From: CAYVAP01 sp964343195 | GTDB lineage: Bacteria > Bacteroidota > Bacteroidia > J057 | Direction of reading: 5' to 3' | Length of the DNA: 18,430 nucleotides | Assembly (NCBI GenBank): GCA_964343195.1 | Contig: CAYFIR010000130.1 | Span: forward strand, 1 to 18,430 | Shown here: piece after piece, positions 1 through 8,648 of the stretch | How the letters are laid out: every line of letters begins with the position of its first letter | How positions within the stretch are numbered: position 1 is the first letter of the stretch | Notes under the pieces: generated by a model | What the model saw: only the letters and a program-made list of their open reading frames with translations | Told to the model about the DNA's origin: nothing | The model's database searches: none | Position numbers and translations under genes: made by a program

Positions 1-70
1 GGCTTGTGCGAAAGAGGGAGGAATCAAAATGTTTAAAGTGCTACTTTCTCCCCTAAAAAAAAGGTAGGCG

Positions 71-192
71 AAAAAACTCCGGCATTTCATTCTACCCGCA
101 GGCCGCCCCGGTTCACCAAATGCCGCCCTACGCCGCCCCAGGCTTGCTTTATGGCTCTTTTTCAAGGGAGTTTTTTGAAAACCGGCCGGTTT
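71..192. repeat. Inverted repeat around GC-rich patch plus 14-bp palindrome
   Basis: AAAAAACTCC at 71-80 is perfectly complementary to GGAGTTTTTT at 167-176, enclosing the GCCGCCC-rich patch. Immediately after it, AAACCGGCCGGTTT at 179-192 is a perfect 14-bp palindrome. Function is unknown; a transcript from this region could fold here, and it may be the end of a transcription unit lying upstream of the window. Confidence 0.5.
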
Positions 193-327
193 CCCTCTGC
201 GTCTTTGCAGCTACCGTTATGCGGCATCTTCGATCTGCGTGAGAAAAATAAGCAGCGTATCATTCTTCCATTTGCTGCCCTACAAAAAATCTGGCTCAAA
301 CCTCCATAGTCGATCCTTGACAGCTTT

Positions 328-343
328 CCGTCCCTAAGGACGG
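328..343. repeat. Small hairpin CCGTCC-ctaa-GGACGG
   Basis: A perfect 6-bp stem with a 4-base loop. It lies about 20 bases before the first copy of the dispersed TGTCGAAGATCCCG hairpin and may belong to the same intergenic repeat unit. Confidence 0.45.
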
Positions 344-361
344 GCTGGTGAGAGCCTGTGC

Positions 362-385
362 TGTCGAAGATCCCGAGAATCGGGA
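362..385 (+). repeat. Dispersed hairpin element, copy 1
   Basis: The head TGTCGAAGAT is followed by the stem CCCGA-gaa-TCGGG (372-384). The same head occurs at 17991 and, with one change, at 18247. Stem bases differ between copies but pairing is kept, which marks a small REP-like intergenic repeat family. Confidence 0.6.
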
Positions 386-615
386 AGATCGTGAAGTACC
401 TAGAGCCGACACCTACCGTCTTCCAGTCTCTGACTTCTGCCATGTCAGAGCACCTGGGAATTAGGGCCATTTGGTATAAAGTCCAGCAAAGGATTTTGGG
501 TTGACAGAATTCTAGCTAAGTGTAATGTGGTGTACTATTTTGTTTTTGGAAAGTGTTGATAAAGATTCTTTTTGTGGCTGTGAAATTGTGCCGGAAATAA
601 ACTGCGAGAAGCCCC

Positions 616-3498
616 ATGCCACAGATTTTCAGACCCACCCCTTCATTTTTTCGTCTGCACCTGCCCTATACTTTCCTCTTCCTGAACCTCTATTTTCTCC
701 CTTTGGGAGTTCCTCGCATTACGGCCCAAACCCTGGATTGGAGCCTGACCGGAAATTATTCCCTGGATTTGAACAATGCATCCGGCCATGGCGTCGGAGA
801 TCTCAACAGCGATGGCTATGACGACATGGCGATCAGTAGCTCAGCATACAACAGCAATCAGGGAATTGTCAGGGTGTATCATGGATCTGCGGATGGGCTT
901 TCGAGCTCACCTACCCAAACCATAACAGGTAGTGGAACCGGCAACTACTTTGGCCACGTAGTCGCAAACGCAGGAGATGTCAACGGCGATGGGTATGACG
1001 ACCTCCTGGTAGGCTATGACCAGTATCATGGTGGCGGTGGCGGATTAAACGGCAGGGTAGAGGTATATTTGGGCAGTTCCAGTGGCGTAAGCACCAGCGA
1101 ATGGTGGAGTGCCACTGGCTCCGGAAACATGGGCCTGGGTAAGCTGGTCGCTGGAGTAGGGGACGTCAATGGCGATGGCTACGACGATTTTCTGGCTTCG
1201 GAATACAACAATGCGAACGTCAGACTCTATTGGGGAGATTCGGCTGCGATTAGCTCTTACACGACGCTGAGCGCGCCGGAGGCATATTATGGCCGTGCGA
1301 TTTCGGCGGCTGGAGACATCAACGCAGATGGCTACGCAGACCTGGTAGTCGGCTCTTACAACTCTGGCAAGGCCTACATCTACTACGGCGCTTCTTCCGG
1401 TACCACTGGACCACTGACCATTAGTTATTCTACTGGCCTTGGGGTAGAAGTCGGAGGTGGCGGCGACATCAATGGCGATGGATATGACGATGTGCTGCTT
1501 ACTTCCCAGGCCAGCGGCGGGACATTGTACCTGCATTATGGCAGTTCTACCGGACTATCTTCCTCTTCCTCATGGAGCTACTCAGGTGGCACGAGCAGCT
1601 TTGCCTTTTCCGCTGATGTCCTGGACGACATTAATGGGGACGGATATGACGACATCATCGCAGGGGGAACCTATTACTCCAACGGCAGCACCCAGGAAGG
1701 GCGGGTGTTGGTATTTCTCGGAGATAGCAGTACTCCTGCGGGTTCACCCGACTGGTCGGTGGAGAGCAATACCTTTTTGGGGCGAATAGGGCATCAGGTC
1801 GCCAGCCTGGGGGACGTCAATGCCGATCAGGTGGGGGATTTTATCGCCACGGCCAGTTACTACAATGGATACGGAGCGGCTTTTGCCTACCTGGGCGATC
1901 CCGATACGACGTATCCCGGCTCTGGAAATGCCCTGGTGCTGGATGGAACGGATGATTATGGAGCAGTTGATTACGACGAACAGCTAAACCCGGAGGCATT
2001 TTCTGTTATGGCCTGGGCCAAAGTCGAAGGTGGTAGCGGCAATTTCCGCACAGTTGTCAGCGCAAACGATGAAGGCAGTTTCAAGGGCTTCGCGCTATAT
2101 GCGACCGATGCGGATACCTGGGCCTTCAACCTGGGGGACGGAAGTTCCTTCCAATCGGTCTCAGGGGTAGCCATCGAAGACGATACCTGGACCCATCTCG
2201 CGGCGACTTACGGCGATGACACCCTCAAGCTATATGTCAATGGCGTGTTCGCTGGCGCCCAATACAGCACCTACTCCCCCAATGACGCCAGTCCGCTGCT
2301 GGTGGGGGCTTCCTACAATTCCGGAGCAGAGGACTTCTGGAATGGATCTCTGGACGAATTGAGCTATTGGGATCAGGAGCTTTCACAGGCAGAAGTCCTG
2401 AGCTTTCTGGGGGGTAAAGTTGCGCCCACCAACACCAGCCTGCTGGCCTACTGGCGCTTTGACCATGCCAATGGAGCCATTTTCCGTGATGTGCACCACG
2501 ATTTTGATGGCAGGCTCAAGGAAGTTTCCGGGGATCAGTGGGCTACTTCCTCAGTTCCAACAGGCGATGGCTCCACCGCTGCAACCAATGTCAGCACCCT
2601 TTCCTTGGCGCACCCCGACGGGGACTCCATCGTGGTAACAACCAGTTCTCCTGCGGAGGCCATTTTGCTGTATTACGTGGATGAATCCCCCAATAGCTCC
2701 ACCACGACCGGACTGGCATCAGTTTCTGACGAACGATACTGGGGCGTCAAGGTATTGGACGGTTCCACCTATACCATTCGCTATTATTACGCCAATGGCC
2801 CCTACACCGGGATGGAAACCCACATTGCTCTTGCCAGCCGCAATGACAACTCGGAAACGACCTGGAACAAACTCGACGGAGCAGTGGACACCAACCACAA
2901 TTACCTGGAAAAGACCAACCAAAGCGGTACGGAATACCTCGTAGGGGAAGGGGCTACGCCTTCGCTCCCTGTAGTGCTCAGCTCATTTGAAGTAGAATCG
3001 ATATCTGATCGTGTAAAGCTGTTGTGGGAAACTTCCGTGGAAGCCAATAACAGGGGGTTTCACGTGCAGGGACACCAGGAAGGAATGGCGTTTCAAACCA
3101 TGGGATTTGTGACTGGTAATGGAAACTTCGGAGGAGAGTATTCTTTTCTAACCGACCGCCTGACTCCCGGAACCTGGTATTTCAGATTGGGACAGGAAGA
3201 CCTCGATGGAGCTACGGTTTTCTCTGATATCCTGGCCACTGAAGTAAAAGGCGAATCATTCATCATCCCCAATCCTTTGCGTAATGGCTCCTCCATCAGC
3301 CTCTACGCAGGAGAGTCCGAACACGTCAGGCTGGAACTAACCGATCTCATGGGGCGTGTGGTCCCGCTTGGCGACTGGGCTACATCAGGGGGTATGCTTA
3401 TCGCTGAACCTGACCTCAGCTCCGTTGCTCCCGGGCATTACCTCCTTCGTTTTGTAGGGCAAAAGTGGCAGCATGACGTGTGGGTTGAGGTGCAGTAA
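616..3498 (+). CDS. Secreted FG-GAP repeat / LamG protein with T9SS sorting domain
   Basis: This is a 960-aa cell-surface or secreted protein, probably adhesive or glycan-binding. The start at 616 gives a basic N-terminus, a hydrophobic stretch and a signal-peptidase-like site before QTLDW near residue 38. Seven FG-GAP/VCBS-type repeats follow, each with a calcium-loop motif of the form DxNxDGxxD, near residues 62, 120, 181, 233, 283, 337 and 399. That number fits one seven-bladed integrin-like propeller. The seventh is degenerate (DVNADQVGD). A LamG/concanavalin-like jelly roll spans about 435-600 (LVLDGTDDYG, WTHLAATY, LYVNGV, SLDELSYW). A beta-sandwich segment begins near 785 (VVLSSFEVE), and the last 80 residues (from IIPNPLRNGS) match a T9SS C-terminal sorting domain. 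No catalytic domain is visible. The ligand is unknown. It lies about 200 bp upstream of the sulfatase on the same strand. Confidence 0.9.
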   Translation: MPQIFRPTPSFFRLHLPYTFLFLNLYFLPLGVPRITAQTLDWSLTGNYSLDLNNASGHGVGDLNSDGYDDMAISSSAYNSNQGIVRVYHGSADGLSSSPTQTITGSGTGNYFGHVVANAGDVNGDGYDDLLVGYDQYHGGGGGLNGRVEVYLGSSSGVSTSEWWSATGSGNMGLGKLVAGVGDVNGDGYDDFLASEYNNANVRLYWGDSAAISSYTTLSAPEAYYGRAISAAGDINADGYADLVVGSYNSGKAYIYYGASSGTTGPLTISYSTGLGVEVGGGGDINGDGYDDVLLTSQASGGTLYLHYGSSTGLSSSSSWSYSGGTSSFAFSADVLDDINGDGYDDIIAGGTYYSNGSTQEGRVLVFLGDSSTPAGSPDWSVESNTFLGRIGHQVASLGDVNADQVGDFIATASYYNGYGAAFAYLGDPDTTYPGSGNALVLDGTDDYGAVDYDEQLNPEAFSVMAWAKVEGGSGNFRTVVSANDEGSFKGFALYATDADTWAFNLGDGSSFQSVSGVAIEDDTWTHLAATYGDDTLKLYVNGVFAGAQYSTYSPNDASPLLVGASYNSGAEDFWNGSLDELSYWDQELSQAEVLSFLGGKVAPTNTSLLAYWRFDHANGAIFRDVHHDFDGRLKEVSGDQWATSSVPTGDGSTAATNVSTLSLAHPDGDSIVVTTSSPAEAILLYYVDESPNSSTTTGLASVSDERYWGVKVLDGSTYTIRYYYANGPYTGMETHIALASRNDNSETTWNKLDGAVDTNHNYLEKTNQSGTEYLVGEGATPSLPVVLSSFEVESISDRVKLLWETSVEANNRGFHVQGHQEGMAFQTMGFVTGNGNFGGEYSFLTDRLTPGTWYFRLGQEDLDGATVFSDILATEVKGESFIIPNPLRNGSSISLYAGESEHVRLELTDLMGRVVPLGDWATSGGMLIAEPDLSSVAPGHYLLRFVGQKWQHDVWVEVQ

Positions 3499-3538
3499 GA
3501 CAGTGCTTTTTTTGAGGGGAAATAGGGGATATATGGTG

Positions 3539-3567
3539 TATGGGGGGGAATGGCCACTCCGCCCATA
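3539..3567 (+). terminator. Possible terminator hairpin
   Basis: TATGGGGGGGAATGG can pair imperfectly with CCACTCCGCCCATA, beginning about 40 bases after the stop of the FG-GAP gene. No T-run follows. It could end that transcript, but readthrough into the sulfatase gene is possible. Confidence 0.3.
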
Positions 3568-3702
3568 TGAACCCTGTATGACTTGCTGGACATCATCTAC
3601 TTATTATGGGAACAGGGCAGAATGGAGATTGCCAGGATATGGGGCAAATTGAGAAAAACCGTAATTTCAGCTTTCCTGCTAACCCGCTAAATCAATCCTC
3701 CC

Positions 3703-5112
3703 ATGCTAAAGTGGCTCCTGCTTCCCATTCTCCTGCTGACTCTCTGGGCCTGCGAATCATCTGATACCTCACAACCTACTGAGGAACTCCCGCCCAACGT
3801 CATCTTCATCCTGGCCGATGACCTGGGCTATGGCGACCTGAGTTGCTATGGGCAGACAAAGTTTGAGACGCCCAACCTGGATCGCCTCGCCGCAAATGGA
3901 CTCCGCTTTACCGATCACTATGCCGGGACGACCGTGTGCAGCCCTTCGCGCGCGGTGCTGCTGACCGGGCAGCACATGGGCCACGTCAAGGTACGCGGCA
4001 ACCGGCCAGGCGAAACTTCCCTTGATACCGCTATGACCATTCTGCCAGAACTCTTCAAACAGGCGGGCTATGCCACGGGGGCCTTTGGCAAATGGGGCGT
4101 CGGACAGCCCTACGAAGCAGGCGCAGCCAATCCCCTCAACCAGGGGTTTGATACCTTTTTTGGCTGGAAATCGCAGACCATCGCCCACAGCTACTATCCC
4201 CCGACGATGGTGGAAGATGGGGGGGAATTTAAGGTCGACTCGGGCACCTATGTCCACGACCTGGTGATGGGGAAAGCGTTTAACTTTGTGCGAAAGTACG
4301 GCCAAAAGGGCGAACCATTCTTCTGCTACCTGCCCGTTACGATCCCACATGCGTCGATGCATGCACCGCCTGCACTGCACCAGCAGTGGCGTGAGAAGTT
4401 GCCACAGTTCGATACGATCGTCGCGACCTATGGCCATGGCGGTCCCGCAGTTCGCAATCCCATCGCGGCCTTCCCAGCGATGGTGCAGCACCTCGACGCG
4501 CAGATTGGGGACCTCATAGCCCTGCTCGACAGCCTGGGACAGCTCGATAATACGCTGGTCCTCTTCGCCAGCGACAATGGTGCCCACCGCGAGGGCGGTC
4601 ACGACCCCGACTTCTGGAACTCTACTGGAGGGCTACGCGGCATCAAACGAGACCTTTACGAAGGAGGCATCCGGTCGCCGCTGATTGCCTATTGGCCCGC
4701 CAAAATTTCCGGCGGCGATACCTCACAACACATTTCGGCCTTCTATGATTTCGTTCCCACCTTCGCAGACCTGCTGGGGCAGCCGGTACCTGAGCAGTCC
4801 GACGGGCTGAGCATGCTGCCCATATTGACGGGTAAAGAGCAGCCCTCGCATGACTTTCTCTACTGGGAATTTCACGCGGGAATCACGCGCCCCGGACAGC
4901 AGGCCGTTCGCATGGGCAAATGGAAAGGCGTGCGCCGCGACATCCTCAACGGCAACCTCGCCATCGAGCTGTACGATCTGAGCCAGGACCCCACCGAGAC
5001 CGAGGACATTGCTGCTGAGCATACTGAGATCGTCGCACGCATGGAGGAAATCATGGCCCAGGAGCATGAGACTCCTTCTTATGAGCCATGGCAGATGCCA
5101 GCGATAGAGTAG
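3703..5112 (+). CDS. Lipoprotein sulfatase (arylsulfatase family, formylglycine type)
   Basis: The 469-aa product hydrolyses sulfate esters, most likely on glycans; the exact substrate cannot be read from the sequence. A hydrophobic leader ends in the lipobox LWAC (Cys17), so the enzyme should be anchored to a membrane facing the periplasm or cell exterior. Type I sulfatase landmarks are all present: metal-binding Asp39-Asp40 in FILADDLGYGD; the core CSPSR at 79-83, whose Cys79 would be converted to formylglycine; Lys130 (FGKWG); His216 (PHASMH); and SDNG at 290-293 for the metal. GGIRSPLIAYWPA (321-333) and the C-terminal ELYDLSQDPTE are also typical. Length fits the family. The formylglycine-generating enzyme (FGE or anSME) is not in this window. 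There is no SusC/SusD partner. Confidence 0.93.
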   Translation: MLKWLLLPILLLTLWACESSDTSQPTEELPPNVIFILADDLGYGDLSCYGQTKFETPNLDRLAANGLRFTDHYAGTTVCSPSRAVLLTGQHMGHVKVRGNRPGETSLDTAMTILPELFKQAGYATGAFGKWGVGQPYEAGAANPLNQGFDTFFGWKSQTIAHSYYPPTMVEDGGEFKVDSGTYVHDLVMGKAFNFVRKYGQKGEPFFCYLPVTIPHASMHAPPALHQQWREKLPQFDTIVATYGHGGPAVRNPIAAFPAMVQHLDAQIGDLIALLDSLGQLDNTLVLFASDNGAHREGGHDPDFWNSTGGLRGIKRDLYEGGIRSPLIAYWPAKISGGDTSQHISAFYDFVPTFADLLGQPVPEQSDGLSMLPILTGKEQPSHDFLYWEFHAGITRPGQQAVRMGKWKGVRRDILNGNLAIELYDLSQDPTETEDIAAEHTEIVARMEEIMAQEHETPSYEPWQMPAIE

Positions 5113-5119
5113 GGGGCTG

Positions 5120-5277
5120 GTACTTTCGGAACAAATTTTTCAGCGATAAAAGTTGTCCTTTTCCAGCGTTACTGCGTTGGAAAACTCCCCATAGCTCACT
5201 ATGCTCGATTTTTTCTTCCTTGTCTCGCAGAAAAGTGACTGCGTTTTATCTGGCCGATTATTACATTCTGCAAGTAC
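5120..5277. repeat. 158-bp imperfect palindrome between convergent genes
   Basis: The left arm begins GTACTTTCGGAA (5120) and, on the other strand, the right arm begins GTACTTGCAGAA (from 5277 leftward). The arms stay alignable for about 55 bases, both containing GATAAAA followed by CTTTTC. An inner hairpin TTTTCCAGCG-ttactg-CGTTGGAAAA (5159-5184) is fully paired with one G-U. The element fills almost the whole gap between the sulfatase stop and the AraC-gene stop and even touches the latter, so it can act as a bidirectional terminator. Its size and structure also resemble a mobile intergenic palindrome (MITE-like). Confidence 0.65.
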
Positions 5278-5645
5278 TACCCCACCCGGCGCATCTCTCC
5301 TGGAGTCATCCCAAATTCTGCCCGAAAGCTTCGATGAAAGTAGCTAGGGTCACTGAAGCCGACTGCATACGCAACATACACCACCGGGTCGGAGTTTGAA
5401 GTCAACAGCCGCCGTGCTTGCTGTAGCCGGAGCCTGCGGATGTAGTGCCGGACGCTAAGACCAGTCAAGGCTTTCACTTGACGGTAAAGCTGGCTGCGGG
5501 AGGTGTGACAAGCTTGTTGGAGGTCATCGATGCTAAGTTCCGAATCGTCAAGCCGGGAAAGAACAGCCTGTTGAAACCTGAGTAGAAACTCTCGATCTCC
5601 CGTCGGGAATTTTGGGGCACAAGGTGAAAGTGGGTAGTTGCACAT
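5277..5645 (-). CDS. Small AraC-family DNA-binding protein (HTH domain only)
   Basis: The 122 residues consist of a short N-terminal stretch and a complete AraC/XylS DNA-binding domain. The first helix-turn-helix lies around SIDDLQQACHTSRSQLYRQV and the second around VAYAVGFSDPSYFHRSF, followed by the usual FGMTPGEMR ending. There is no ligand or receiver domain. The closest style is the C-terminal domain of hybrid two-component regulators, so it may be a free-standing regulator or the surviving tail of one. The frame stays open for about 25 codons upstream of the ATG but has no earlier ATG, and no clear Shine-Dalgarno is seen. It follows the hybrid kinase on the same strand after 141 bp, which contain their own inverted and direct repeats, so it may have its own promoter. 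Confidence 0.8.
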   Translation of the reverse strand: MCNYPLSPCAPKFPTGDREFLLRFQQAVLSRLDDSELSIDDLQQACHTSRSQLYRQVKALTGLSVRHYIRRLRLQQARRLLTSNSDPVVYVAYAVGFSDPSYFHRSFRAEFGMTPGEMRRVG

Positions 5646-5662
5646 AATCAGAGGCTTTAGGG

Positions 5663-5683
5663 TTGAACCGATAACTGGTTCAA
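5663..5683 (-). promoter_or_regulatory. Inverted repeat upstream of the AraC gene
   Basis: TTGAACC (5663-5669) and GGTTCAA (5677-5683) are perfect inverted 7-mers with a 7-base spacer, ending 18 bases before the AraC start codon on the transcribed strand. It could be an operator for a dimeric repressor or a hairpin in the leader. No specific binder can be named. Confidence 0.4.
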
Positions 5684-5720
5684 GCTTACCCCATCGCCCA
5701 TTTTTACCATTACCCTAAAT

Positions 5721-5746
5721 GGACATTGCTGCACTCATTTTAGACA
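5721..5746 (-). promoter_or_regulatory. Putative AraC-type operator, copy A
   Basis: Read on the reverse strand, TGTCTAAAATGAGTGC (5746 to 5731) is followed by TGTCC at 5725-5721. The two TGTC half-sites start 21 bp apart, i.e. two helical turns, as expected for tandem AraC-family sites. The 16-nt core is identical to the copy at 8688-8703. It sits about 75 bp upstream of the small AraC gene and just past the stop of the hybrid kinase. Confidence 0.5.
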
Positions 5747-5786
5747 CGTGCTGATTATCAGCTTTTTATGAAGCTTATTTCAGCCT

Positions 5787-8648
5787 TCAGCCTTTGTAAA
5801 TCTCCGAGGGGGATACCCCAAATCGTTCGGCGAACTTTTTGGCGAAATAGGCATTGCTGTGGATTCCTACCTGCACCTGTGCATCAAAAACAGAACTGAC
5901 GCGACGATTTTCAAGTAACTCCCTTGCCTTTTGCAACCGGATCTCCAGGATGAATTTGACCGTAGTCAGTCCGGTTTGTTTCTTGATGATACGTCCGAGT
6001 TGCTTGGCGCTATAGTTGGCAACCTGGGCAAGATCTGCTACCCCAAACTGCGGATTGTCGAGGTTGGAGAGGACTGTTTGTTCCAGATGCTGGAGCATTA
6101 TCTGATCCTGATTCAAATCTTCCCTTTCAACCTGATTTTCAGGTTGGACCAGGTAGGCATCCCGCTCGAGTTTATTCTGGATTAGGTTGTGGAGGCGGGC
6201 CTTTAGTTCAAGTGTGCTGAAGGGTTTGGCAAGATAGTCATCAATCCCAAGTTGAAAGCCACGTAGCCTGTCTGCTTCAAGGTGTCGGGCAGTGAGCATT
6301 ACGAATGGGATCTGTTTCCATTCCGGGCGTTCATTGATCTTTTCCCGGAAAGTGAAGCCGTCCATATTGGGCATCATGACATCTGAAAGGACTGCGTCAA
6401 AGCGGCTGCTTTTTAGCTGCTTCAGACCATCCATGCCATCTCGAGTGAGAATGCATTGGTACTGATCTGACAGAATTTGCACGAGATAGCGTCCCATGTC
6501 GGGATTGTCCTCAACTATCAGGAGCTTTGGTTTGTCTCCGTTAACTATGAGGGGAGCAAAACCGATGGGCTCGGTGTATGTCTGAGTCTCCGGTTCTGAG
6601 AATGGTTCAGGAGTATCGGGGGTTTCAACTTTTTCCAGAGGCAGAATTAGGCGAAACAGGCTGCCTTGCCCCAGGGTACTTTCAGCTTCCAGTTTCCCTC
6701 CCATTAATAGGGCCATCTCACGGGATAGTGCCAGGCCAATGCCAGTACCTCCCTGAGGGGCTTGCTCCCCAGCTTGGAAAAAACGATCAAAGACTCGGTC
6801 CAGATCCTCCGCTGCGATTCCCGGGCCACTGTCTGTTACTTCAAAGAAGTATTTCTGATCATGACGGGTAGCTCGCAGTTCCACCAGTCCGCCACGTGGG
6901 GTGAATTTGATGGCGTTGGAGAGCAGGTTTTGGAGGATTTTGTCGAATTTCTCACCGTCGGCCAGTACGTAATGATCCTGGAGGTCAATGTCCAGTTGAT
7001 AGGTAATCTGCTGGATTTCGGCCATGGATTCGAAGGCCGCGAAATTCCGTCGCGTCTGCTCTGCGATGTTGAGTTTGCCAGGGGAAAGCTGGAGCTTTCC
7101 GACTTCAGCTTTGGACAGATCCATAATTTCATTGACTAACTCAAGGAGTCGTTGAGCGTTTTGCCGGACGATGCTGAGTTTGTCACGTACTGGCAGGGAT
7201 TTGATGTTGTCAGATATGTCTGCCAGAGGGCTGAGGATGAGGGTAAGCGGGGTGCGTAGCTCATGGGAGATATTGGCAAAGAATCGGGTTTTGAACTGGT
7301 CAAGCTCCCGAAGTCGGGAGGCTTCGGTCTGCTCAGTGGCGAGGGCAAGTTCTGCGGCTCTTTTCTTTGCCCGTTGGCGGGAGAGATACCACTGATAAAT
7401 ACTGATCAGGATCAGGATGGCCACAATACTACCTGCGACAAAGATGTTTTGGCGATTGCGTTCCTGCTCCAGTTGCAATTCCTGCCTGGCGATTTCTGCC
7501 TGATCTTTTTCATTTTGATATTTTGCTGCTGCCTGGGCTACCTGGTCATTAAGGGTGCCAAATCTGGCAGAGTCTGATAGGGTGTAGGAGTTCGAGAGCA
7601 TGTCGTATGCTTCTGCAGACCGTCCAACATGGTTTAGATAATTGCTCAGGGATCTAAGGGCATGGTAATAATGTGCTTCGTATCCGGTTTCTTCTGCGTA
7701 TTTAAGGGCCCATTCCGCGTATTTCTTCAGGGAATCAGGTTCTTCAACTCCGAATCTCCAGTAACATTGAGCGATCTGATTCAGGGTTGAGGCTATCTGC
7801 GACCTATCATCTGCCTGTATGGCATACTTCAGGGATTGTTTGAATCCAGGCAATGCCCTCTGGATTTCAGGGGTAGTATAGGCTCTTAGGAAGTAGTAGT
7901 TTCCCCTCAGAGAATAAGTTCGTCCTAGGTAAATCGGTCTGCCGTCTTTGTGGGCATATTCAATTGCTTTGTCTATATAGGTTCGGGCCCTGATGGTATC
8001 CTTTAGATTGGAAGCCAGAAGGAAATAGCTATACATCTGAAGGTAGCTGTCCTTGATAGCTTCTGACACCTCAACTGCCTTCAATGCGAACTTCTCAGCA
8101 TTTTCAAACTCACTGATCTGTATGTAGGTATCTGCCAGGCCCAAATATGCTCGGGCCAATTCCGGGGACTGGCCATGAGGCTCCGCAATGTTAATGGCCT
8201 CAAGCTGAGCGTTGATTGCCTGGGAGTAATTTCCCAGTGCATCATGGTTTCGAGCGATCGTTGCCAGAGGCAACACCTGAAGCAGAGGATCATCCAGCTC
8301 CTTTGCCAATTCCAGTGCTTTTTGCCCATACTCAAGTCCTTCCTCATTGCGCAGTAGCCTTTCCAGAGAACGAGAAATGGCATAGTACAGGTTGATTTCC
8401 AGCCTGGGGTCATTCACTTCACTGGTCAATAGACTTTCCGCTTTCAGCCCATACTCAAGCGCAACCTGAGGAGACTCCAGATAGTTCTGTGTGCAGAGTT
8501 CTGTGAGGGTACTGGCTCTCTCGGCAGGAGCAAGGTTCCTCCCAAGCTGAGCTTCGAGGCTATCCAGTTTGCTTTGAGGATAGCTGACTATATGCAGAAT
8601 AAGTAACAGAAAAGTCAGAGAAGTGTATTGCTTAAAATAGGAAAGCAT
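5787..8648 (-). CDS. Hybrid two-component sensor: TPR - histidine kinase - receiver - AraC HTH
   Basis: This 953-aa protein combines sensor, kinase and transcription factor. An N-terminal hydrophobic segment (about residues 9-22) acts as signal peptide or anchor. TPR-like helical repeats fill about 30-360, then a short coiled coil (YQNEKDQAEIARQELQLEQE) and a transmembrane helix at about 400-418. The HisKA box FFANISHELRTPL puts the phosphorylated residue at His462. The ATPase boxes follow: LLSNAIKFTPRGG (near 577), DSGPGIA, and GGTGIGLAL (near 634). The receiver (LLIVEDNPD to YLAKPFS) has the acceptor Asp756 in SDVMMPNMDG. An AraC DNA-binding domain ends the chain (ERFGVSPSEIYKG). The TPR sensor differs from the beta-propeller/Y_Y_Y sensors of the glycan-sensing Bacteroides hybrids, so the signal is unknown. 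It is divergent from the repeat-protein gene, with a putative AraC-type operator between them. Confidence 0.93.
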   Translation of the reverse strand: MLSYFKQYTSLTFLLLILHIVSYPQSKLDSLEAQLGRNLAPAERASTLTELCTQNYLESPQVALEYGLKAESLLTSEVNDPRLEINLYYAISRSLERLLRNEEGLEYGQKALELAKELDDPLLQVLPLATIARNHDALGNYSQAINAQLEAINIAEPHGQSPELARAYLGLADTYIQISEFENAEKFALKAVEVSEAIKDSYLQMYSYFLLASNLKDTIRARTYIDKAIEYAHKDGRPIYLGRTYSLRGNYYFLRAYTTPEIQRALPGFKQSLKYAIQADDRSQIASTLNQIAQCYWRFGVEEPDSLKKYAEWALKYAEETGYEAHYYHALRSLSNYLNHVGRSAEAYDMLSNSYTLSDSARFGTLNDQVAQAAAKYQNEKDQAEIARQELQLEQERNRQNIFVAGSIVAILILISIYQWYLSRQRAKKRAAELALATEQTEASRLRELDQFKTRFFANISHELRTPLTLILSPLADISDNIKSLPVRDKLSIVRQNAQRLLELVNEIMDLSKAEVGKLQLSPGKLNIAEQTRRNFAAFESMAEIQQITYQLDIDLQDHYVLADGEKFDKILQNLLSNAIKFTPRGGLVELRATRHDQKYFFEVTDSGPGIAAEDLDRVFDRFFQAGEQAPQGGTGIGLALSREMALLMGGKLEAESTLGQGSLFRLILPLEKVETPDTPEPFSEPETQTYTEPIGFAPLIVNGDKPKLLIVEDNPDMGRYLVQILSDQYQCILTRDGMDGLKQLKSSRFDAVLSDVMMPNMDGFTFREKINERPEWKQIPFVMLTARHLEADRLRGFQLGIDDYLAKPFSTLELKARLHNLIQNKLERDAYLVQPENQVEREDLNQDQIMLQHLEQTVLSNLDNPQFGVADLAQVANYSAKQLGRIIKKQTGLTTVKFILEIRLQKARELLENRRVSSVFDAQVQVGIHSNAYFAKKFAERFGVSPSEIYKG

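Larger units (their letters stand above)
1..615. other. Non-coding leader region with small inverted repeats
   Basis: I see no convincing gene in these 615 bases. A reverse reading frame at 162-470 has no recognisable domain and runs straight through two hairpins, so I treat it as chance. The stretch holds a GC-rich patch at about 100-142 with three copies of GCCGCCC, bracketed by a 10-bp inverted repeat, plus a 14-bp palindrome and two further hairpins listed separately. TTGACA at 501-506 followed 16 bases later by TAATGT (523-528) resembles a sigma-70 promoter for the gene at 616. Bacteroidota promoters usually look different, so this is only a hint. Confidence 0.5.

Noticed and set aside
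162..470. Reverse 102-aa reading frame in the leader region
   Set aside because: No recognisable domain and it crosses two hairpins, including a dispersed repeat copy; most likely chance.
525..821. Forward 98-aa frame overlapping the start of the FG-GAP gene
   Set aside because: It is out of frame with the supported gene, whose own start at 616 yields a good signal peptide.
3769..4602. 277-aa reverse frame inside the sulfatase gene
   Set aside because: Antisense shadow of the conserved sulfatase core; composition and sequence show no family features.
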